Positions 57,819 through 64,000 of a stretch of DNA of 64,000 bases are shown here, piece after piece; the first letter of the stretch is position 1; each line of letters opens with the position of its first letter. Location of the stretch: the NCBI GenBank assembly GCA_963995525.1, contig OZ023206.1, forward strand, positions 62,308,994-62,372,993, given 5' to 3'. Source of the stretch: Escarpia spicata. Its lineage: Eukaryota > Annelida > Polychaeta > Sabellida > Siboglinidae. Below the pieces are notes generated by a model. That model did no database searches and was not told the DNA's origin. It worked only from the letters and a program-made list of their open reading frames with translations. Both the position numbers and the translations under genes were made by a program.

Positions 57819-58192
57819 CCATCGCGTCGTCGTCGACCGCCGCTCATAGACGGACTCGGGAGCAGGTAACCGAGACAGCTGCTCAACAGCGCCGTCCACA
57901 GGTTGGAGTCGCCTTGACCCCGCTTTAGATTGTATATACTAACGGCGATGACGAAGTACAGGACGATGACCTGACAGAGGAATACGATTTCGGCCTTTGG
58001 GCATTCGTTACCGCAGAGCCGCCATGGAACGGGTTCGTGGACGATGGAGTCGTCGGCGTTCTCGGCTGCGTCGACGGAGTCCTCGTTGGTAGTCTTCGTC
58101 GGCTGCTCTGACCCAGTAGCGGCGTCGACGGAGTCCTCTTTGGTAGTCTTCTTCTTCTTCGACTGCTCGACCACCGCCTCGTCGATCATCAT
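57807..58192 (-). pseudogene. Membrane protein of Polinton-like elements, inverted copy, 3' end lost
   Basis: Same as 24366-24740 up to RRRRDG, then the frame enters the TAC tract as poly-Ser and stays open to about 57536, making a hybrid ORF of 218 codons. Whether it is expressed is unknown. Confidence 0.6.
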
Positions 58193-58316
58193 TGCGCCAC
58201 TGCAGTCTGCGGTTACAGCAGGGCCCCTTATACGGGAGGAGCGACGTTCCCCTGCATAATCATGACTCGTGCAGCCGCCAACTTTCCTCGTGACGCGTCC
58301 AACGCATGCCGCGCTA

Positions 58317-59442
58317 TTATAGGTCCACGAGCGCCGCGGCGTCGATCCAACTATTGAAGGAGGTCGGGTAACAGCTCCATTTTACGAGCGCCTCCGACCC
58401 GCCGCCGCGCCGACGACGTCGCTGCAGAACCGCCTCCACGCGATATAGTTTATCCTTCGGAACGACTACGCGTTGTACTTCCTGTTCGTAGAAGGCGCCC
58501 TCTACTGGCGTCCCGGCGTCGTCCTTCAGGCGATAAACGGGTGGTTCGGACGGATGCACCTCTACGACGGTGAAGAGCTCCTCGCTCCAGTTAGCCATGT
58601 ATCCTTTTTTGAATTGACCCCTCGTCTTACTGATACGCACGCGATCTCCTTCGCGAAGTTTCGGTTTTTTCCCCCAGCCGCCGCCGCCGCCGTACAGGCG
58701 TTGCCATACGTCCTCCTGATTCGTCGCGTCGACGCTCGCCGGCGTCCTACCGATACTTTGATGATAGGCGTTGTTGTACGAATGCACGAAATCCGGTAAC
58801 GCCTCTACGTAGCGCAGCGTCTCGTGTTTCGTAAAATAACGCCACATGCGCGTTTTCAAAGTCCGATTGAATCGTTCCACGACGCTTGCTTTAGTCTCCT
58901 CGTTATGCGTCACGAAATGATGAACGCCGTGACTCTTTAGGAACGTTTGCAGGGGTCGGTTCAGAAACTCGGTCCCCTTATCGGTCTGCAGCGCGTTCGG
59001 CGGCCATTGCTCGTCGTTCAGCAGACGCGCGAAGGCCGCGACGAGCGACGCGCCGGACTTACTCTTCAACGGAACGCACCACGCCCGCTTCGAAAACACG
59101 TCGATGACCGTCAATAGGAATGTTATACCGTCGTTGTGTTTTTTTTAGCCTAGTCAGGTCGACCAGATCGGCTTGGCACTGCTGGTTTTGACCGCCCACG
59201 ATGACGCAACGTCGTTTGAAACGTCTTTTAACCGGTTTGTGTAGGGTATAAGCGTCCTGCGCCGCTAGCCACCTCTCGACGTCCGGTCGTCGTCGCCCCC
59301 CCTTTGACGCCCGGTGCAACGCGTCGACGCCTCCGTAACTACCCGCCCGTTTCGGATCGAAGTAGAGTTCATTCAGTTCGTCGTCGTTTCGTTGTCGAAT
59401 GTTTCGTTTTGGACGACGACGACGACTCCACCCGGACACCAT
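58317..59442 (-). pseudogene. Integrase with chromodomain, inverted copy
   Basis: Carries the same eight-A frameshift (59139-59146) as copy 1. Differences include SVVERFNRTL, AYHQSIGRTP and KKPKLREGD. Catalytic Asp, Asp and Glu positions are all kept. Confidence 0.9.
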
Positions 59443-59543
59443 GATGACGACGACCAATGAACGACGAATATTATATAGAGAGCGATAACCGTGATGACGA
59501 TGAGACCGACGACGACGACCGATCGTTGTATCGGCGGCGGCAT
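59373..59543 (-). CDS. Small single-pass membrane protein, inverted copy
   Basis: 56 residues, identical to the ORF at 23015-23185. Confidence 0.5.
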   Translation of the reverse strand: MPPPIQRSVVVVGLIVITVIALYIIFVVHWSSSSWCPGGVVVVVQNETFDNETTTN

Positions 59544-59545
59544 CG

Positions 59546-60262
59546 TCACATCGATTCCCACGCGTCCAACGCTCTATTTCTAGAACCCGTACGTCTTCTT
59601 CGTGCCGCCTTCCCCGCTGAACTGATCGCCGCCGACCCCTCCTCTTCTCTTGACCGCCGCCGCCGTCGCTCCGTGTACTCCCGATAGCGCGGGTTGCCGA
59701 CGAACTCCATAGGAATGTTCATACCCTTCATGCTCAACCCGAAAGCTCGCCATCCTAGGGGCTGTGTCGTCTTCGTTCTCGTTCGCATGAGATCGTTCAC
59801 TAGATCGACCATGTTACTACCCGCGATCGTTTTACCGTCGTACATGAATTCGCCGCGGTCGTTCCATCGACACAAGGGATCGGCTTTCATTTTCGCGATA
59901 AGTAGACTCGCCTTCCCTTTCAGCGTTTTCGGCATGCTGGCTACGATTTCGCGCTCTACGGCCTCCGACGATGCCGCCGCCGCCATGAGCTGTATCTCGC
60001 CGCCGTCGGTGTTGACCATCGAAACACGTACCGGTTGCGCCGTTCGAGCCGCCTCTATAGTGTTGTAGCGACTCAGCAGTTGATTGTACGACACCACCTG
60101 ATCGCGTTCGGATAAATCCGATCGCTCTAGAATATCCTTCATGTCGCTATCCAGGCTACTCAGTACACGTGATCGGGGCGTGCTGCTCGACGACGGCTGT
60201 GGCTGAAGGAGACTTTCCACCAATCGCGGGTCGACCAACGCCATCTTCTTCGCGTACTGCAT
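59546..60262 (-). CDS. 238-residue conserved Polinton-like protein, intact copy
   Basis: This copy is open from ATG 60262 to TGA 59546, whereas 22296-23012 has TAA at codon 31. N terminus MQYAKKMALVDPRLVESLLQ, with a Ser/Pro linker at about 22-30. The conserved C-terminal part has GSNMVDLVNDLMRTRT and WRAFGLSMKGMNIPMEFVGN. A basic tail ends RRRRTGSRNRALDAWESM. The function is unknown. It lies 3 nt after the GGFL gene and 2 nt before the small membrane protein. Confidence 0.65.
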   Translation of the reverse strand: MQYAKKMALVDPRLVESLLQPQPSSSSTPRSRVLSSLDSDMKDILERSDLSERDQVVSYNQLLSRYNTIEAARTAQPVRVSMVNTDGGEIQLMAAAASSEAVEREIVASMPKTLKGKASLLIAKMKADPLCRWNDRGEFMYDGKTIAGSNMVDLVNDLMRTRTKTTQPLGWRAFGLSMKGMNIPMEFVGNPRYREYTERRRRRSREEEGSAAISSAGKAARRRRTGSRNRALDAWESM

Positions 60263-60265
60263 CGA

Positions 60266-60677
60266 TTAACCCCCGATGACCTGTTTGAGTAGTGGCAGGA
60301 GAACGGTGCTCGCTAACGGTGCTAGCAGGGCCGTCAGAAAACCACCCGCCCCCGTTTGCAAGATGGCTCGCTTCCGCTTCACCGGAATTCGTTTGTTGAC
60401 CAGGTCACGCAGGTGATCTCTGTATTTCGTCAACACGCGTTTCTGCTTCGGCGACACCTTCACGTTCCCTCTCAGAATATTGTACGCGCAATGGCACAGA
60501 CTACATGAGACCGACCTCCGAGTGGGCGAGAACGGCTTTTCGCAGATCGATGTTCCGCTTATGTCTATCCATCAACTGCAGGGCGAAAATGTGTCTCTTC
60601 AGGCGTTGCTCCGAAACCGTCGTCGCCGCCGCCTTTGGTCGTCGCTTCGCCGCTACCACCGCGCGTCTTCCCGTCAT
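60266..60677 (-). pseudogene. GGFL-motif basic protein, inverted copy
   Basis: Same frame break as 21881-22292. One difference is PLLKQVIGG for PPLKQVIGG at the end. Confidence 0.6.
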
Positions 60678-60713
60678 ACCGACTAATGCGTACGCGGCGA
60701 CGTCCCTCTCTAC

Positions 60714-61395
60714 TTATAGTTGACCACCACCCTTCCGTACGTAGACGTACTGAAGGGGGTCGTCTGGAAATATACACGTACGCAGGCGCATGTCCTCTTC
60801 CGTTTCCTGTTTCAGATCGACGAAGAGATAGCCGTACGCCGTCGACGTCGCGTCTTTGAAAGCCTCTATCATGTAGTTGACCTTTCCCGGGTACATCTGT
60901 TTCGCTAGGTGACCTACTTGACCGACGTCTCGGGGGTTCTTGAATAGCGCTAAGTATTGGGCGTTCAGGCTGATTGTACGGTTTTCTTTCCCTTTCGGAA
61001 ACATGTTCTGTCGGAGTTGTACGACCGACGTATTACAATGATGACTTTTTTTTAGTAAACAGCGCCGTCACTCCGCTATCGGTTTCCTCCATGAGGTCGT
61101 CGAGTACTACAAGCGTCCTCTTTTTACCGTCTAAATGCGTCGTATTCGGCAGGCCGTCTACGAAGTCTATTTCCGGCGACATAGATGCCTAGGCGGTCTG
61201 CCACTGCCCGTAGCACCACAGAATTTTTTCGGGCGGTGGATCAATCATAGCGTGTCGTATCAGACGGGCAACGAACGTCGTCTTACCACATCCCGTAGGA
61301 CCAGATACTATACACGTAAACGGATGCTTCAACAACGGTCCGCCCATTTTCACGACTGATACTGGCTGAGGTTTTTTACGCGTCTTTATAAGCAT
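60714..61395 (-). pseudogene. Packaging ATPase, inverted copy
   Basis: Same TAG (61189-61191) and same eight-A frameshift (about 61045-61052) as copy 1. KILWCYG replaces KIMLCYG after the Walker A region. Confidence 0.85.
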
Positions 61396-61801
61396 CGCGC
61401 ACCTCCATCGACAGTTTACCGAGCTTATTCTCCCCCGCAACGTCCCCGATCCTGGTACCCCAGAAACCCTCCCTACTCGGTACCCACTCCACCAATTCGA
61501 CGTCCCCGGTGGCCAATAGAGCGGCCTTCAACTCCCCGCCGAACTTACTCATCAACAGCCCCTTCATACAAACGACCCTAACGTCGTTCCATTCGGTTCC
61601 CGTTCTCTTTTTTCGTATTCCGTAACTGAGTCGTTTCGCTAAGTAGGGCGATCGCGCTCTTTTGATACACGCGGCGCATTCGGGGTCTTCGTTGAACATC
61701 GCTTTCATATACTGATAGGCGTGCTCGACGGATCGGAAGACCCGACCGTACACCGTCAATCGGCACCTGTACATATTCGACAAGAATATAGGTTCCGACA
61801 T
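61376..61801 (-). CDS. NADAR-domain protein, inverted copy
   Basis: 141 residues, intact; one visible change is DVRVVCMKG for DVRVACMKG. The conserved SVEHAYQ, SKFGG and FWG motifs are all kept. It has the same TATA box (61833-61840) and iterons. Confidence 0.85.
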   Translation of the reverse strand: MSEPIFLSNMYRCRLTVYGRVFRSVEHAYQYMKAMFNEDPECAACIKRARSPYLAKRLSYGIRKKRTGTEWNDVRVVCMKGLLMSKFGGELKAALLATGDVELVEWVPSREGFWGTRIGDVAGENKLGKLSMEVRDAYKDA

Positions 61802-61832
61802 GGCTACTACCGATAACCCGCTACCGACACCG

Positions 61833-61840
61833 CTTATATA
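61833..61840 (-). promoter_or_regulatory. TATA box of the NADAR gene, inverted copy
   Basis: TATATAAG on the minus strand, 31 bp before ATG 61801. Confidence 0.6.
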
Positions 61841-61917
61841 CCGCCGCCGCGGCTAGACGAAGCGCTAATCCGGCGTTTATGAGTGGCTTTATCGCGGTTA
61901 TATACGTATTACGACGA

Positions 61918-62032
61918 GGTTGATCGCTAGGGGGGACGACGCAACGTTGATCGCTAGGGCTGGGACGTTGATCGCTAGGGGTTAAACTAATCACTGGAAT
62001 AATCGCTAGGTGGCTGTACCTCACGCTAGGGG
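61918..62032 (-). promoter_or_regulatory. CCTAGCG iteron array, inverted copy
   Basis: All five CCTAGCG motifs are kept with the same spacing as at 20526-20640. Confidence 0.7.
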
Positions 62033-62960
62033 CGGTACCTCAGTCATCAATCAAAAAGTGACAGGCCATCAATCACGTTTTTTATAAGTAGGTTCCCGAT
62101 TTCTCTCAGGTTACACAAAACCCTTTGATCTTTTTTTATAAGTAGGTTCCCGAAAAAGATAAGGACGTTTTTTATGCATGGAGTTAGGCCTAAAAGTAGG
62201 TCAAAAAGGGGCGGGGCGAGCCTCTCACTTCCCTTATTACTACTAACGACATGTCAAAGGAAACCAGCATTCCGTTTGACAGTGGTCGTCGTCGGCATCG
62301 TAGACGACCTGCATCGTCCCGGCGCGCAGTTCATTCGGCGACACCTTTGCAAATCACACGTTTGGAACCCTATTAGTATTATCGATTTGGGACAAAAAAC
62401 AGGTTCGCGTGGGAAATACAATCCACAGGAACAGTGTTCAAGAGAGATCATATGTGAAATGACAAATAAAATCGTGTTGATGCTATGAATGAGTGTGTTT
62501 GTTTGTAGTTTTCATAGTCATCGGGATACACATATACACATCGACTCCATATGATATACACAGACACTGTTATACAGTATGCTACACTCTGTGTTAATTT
62601 ATTTTATGACACGATTCCTGCAGCACTTGGAGTATACAATATACTTCGTATATATTTCATCAGTGTTCACTTAAAAAGAAAAAAGCACATGATGATGATG
62701 ATGATGCAACGATGACGTGTGTGTATCGATACACGTTTTAACAATTGACAAGATAGGAGTCGATAAACACAATAGTTCATCACGGCTATATTAAGATCGG
62801 ATATTACACGGCTATCTCACCAGTGTGCCGAACAGTAAATGTGAAATGTGAAAAGTACACTCTTTAATAATCGACAAGTAACAAGTAGGAGTCAGTGGTC
62901 GATAAACATCATACCTGTTCACGGTTACACCAAGACTATATGTTACACAAATACCGAATG

Positions 62961-64000
62961 TTACACCAATACCGAATGATACACGGGTAGCTCACGAGAA
63001 GATTTACTGGCGTGTCTATTATACCAGACACGGAGAGGTTGAGATTCCATCGGCTTGTACCGGTCGTTTGGATAAAAATAGGTTAGTGCAGAACGTTCTT
63101 GAATATAAGTAAAAACTGAAGCATTCTTCACCCGAAACCCTCGATTTTTTCCAACACCTCTCTCTTTGGTTTTCTATACTTTCAAAAATGTGTCTTTGTC
63201 AATTTCGTTGTGTCTCTTATTTAGACCTTTCGTGCTGAATTTATCCGTATCACCTAAACAATATGTTTTGCTGCACAAGCCGATAAAACCTCTACCTTCG
63301 TATTCGACCTTGAATAGGCCGGGTGTCCTTTTGTCGTGACGAGCACGCGCAATACAACACGATTCCGAAGGGACCCATTATTTCCCTTCCATCCGACAAG
63401 TGAGATAATCGGACGCGTGCGCGTCACAACAAACGGCCGGGAACCACCGTGACAAGATTGTAAAGTAGTCTTGTCGTTTAGCTGTAGTAACACAATCGTC
63501 TAAACAAGAAAAAGCTAGACTTAAATATGCGGAATCCGTATACATCTCGCAATATTGGAAGAGAGGGCGCTCTATATAATAATATATGAAATCGTAATAA
63601 AATTCAAGCATTCTCAATTTTGCATACTGGTAAACCATAAAACCAATTTGAAGAGGGAGATCGTATTTAATGGATTTCTTGTTCATTGTCAATTGGTACA
63701 CGGATTCCATAATTGGGTCTAGCTGGCGAAAAAGATGACTGTTAATTCCTTGGCTCGCCGTTTTACTATTACAAAAGATAATATCTCTGTGGAGATCCTT
63801 ATTAGTGATACATTTTCCATAGGCACTGTTCCCAAGAAGTTTCATCGTATCACCAATAATAGCCTTGTCCGGGTGCACGTCACCTTCGCGGCGTGCATTC
63901 GAGACGGCATTGGCGAAATGCTTGAAACACGGACTGGATTCGTATTCTAAAACTTGATAAACGTGAGAAACGACCAGTCCGTGTTTCAAGTACCATTTTA
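62961..64000 (-). pseudogene. Family B DNA polymerase 1, inverted copy, cut by the window end
   Basis: Contains KLLGNSAYGK and the altered MYTDSAYLSL, the TAA at 63378-63380 and the downstream TAG, as in copy 1. IERPLFQYC replaces IEHPLFQYC. The upstream part lies outside the window. Confidence 0.88.

Larger units (their letters stand above)
57818..64000. repeat. Inverted copy of the viral block 18558-24740
   Basis: Every feature pairs with the first copy by coordinates adding to 82558 across 6.18 kb with no net indel; only scattered substitutions are seen. The copy runs off the window end inside the polymerase gene. Confidence 0.97.

Overview
The window is animal (metazoan) nuclear DNA, probably from an invertebrate. 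The evidence is GT-AG introns, hAT transposons with 8-bp target duplications, CR1-like LINEs whose ORF1 carries a PHD-type finger, long microsatellites, and a host gene combining a fibrinogen-related domain, EGF modules and a transmembrane segment. I cannot name the species. Most of the window is mobile, viral or repetitive DNA. The only intact host-type gene I recognise is the fibrinogen/EGF membrane protein at 39621-41141.

Layout. (1) 1-6555 and 29143-35697 are near-identical inverted arms (paired coordinates add to 35698). Each carries a decayed hAT element with its own 8-bp target duplication. (2) 6556-14680 holds a GT-rich simple repeat, small MITE-like units with CTAAAAGCCCGA termini, a P2RX7-like pseudogene split by a dead CR1-like LINE, and a TA repeat. 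(3) 14681-19597 is an AT-rich, broken, apparently spliced gene for a protein-primed family B DNA polymerase. (4) 20526-29142 is a GC-rich Polinton/Maverick (adintovirus-like) element. From a CCTAGCG iteron array and a TATA box it runs: NADAR-domain protein, packaging ATPase, a GGFL-motif protein, a 238-residue conserved protein, a small membrane protein, integrase with chromodomain, a second membrane protein, minor capsid, PX/pVI-like protein, major capsid, adenain-like protease. A second polymerase gene lies on the opposite strand and is cut off by the right arm. (5) 36240-38990 is another dead CR1-like LINE, interrupted by a 962-bp hAT-like non-autonomous element. (6) 39621-41141 is the fibrinogen/EGF gene. 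(7) 42100-47135 has TG and GA microsatellites, a degenerate LINE remnant and a ZMYM1-like hAT remnant. (8) 48000-57818 is two and a half tandem copies of a ~3.7-kb unit. Each complete unit has a 37-bp repeat array, two small TATA-preceded ORFs on the minus strand, a TAC-triplet tract and a 51-bp minisatellite. (9) 57818-64000 is an inverted, almost unchanged copy of 18558-24740 (paired coordinates add to 82558), covering the end of the AT-rich polymerase through the start of the capsid block. It is fused directly to the third TAC tract.

How the pieces relate. The GC-rich block has the Polinton set for replication (polymerase), integration (integrase), packaging (ATPase) and particle assembly (two capsid proteins, PX/pVI-like protein, protease). 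Its genes are packed almost without gaps: five junctions have a stop codon followed 2-5 nt later by ATG. Most long ORFs are intact, but polymerase, ATPase, integrase, the GGFL gene and protease carry stops or frameshifts. Three of these breaks are at runs of exactly eight A. The lesions in the duplicated part are shared by both copies, so they predate the duplication or have a common technical or biological cause. The most unusual cargo is the NADAR gene, directly downstream of the iterons and the only clear promoter of the block.
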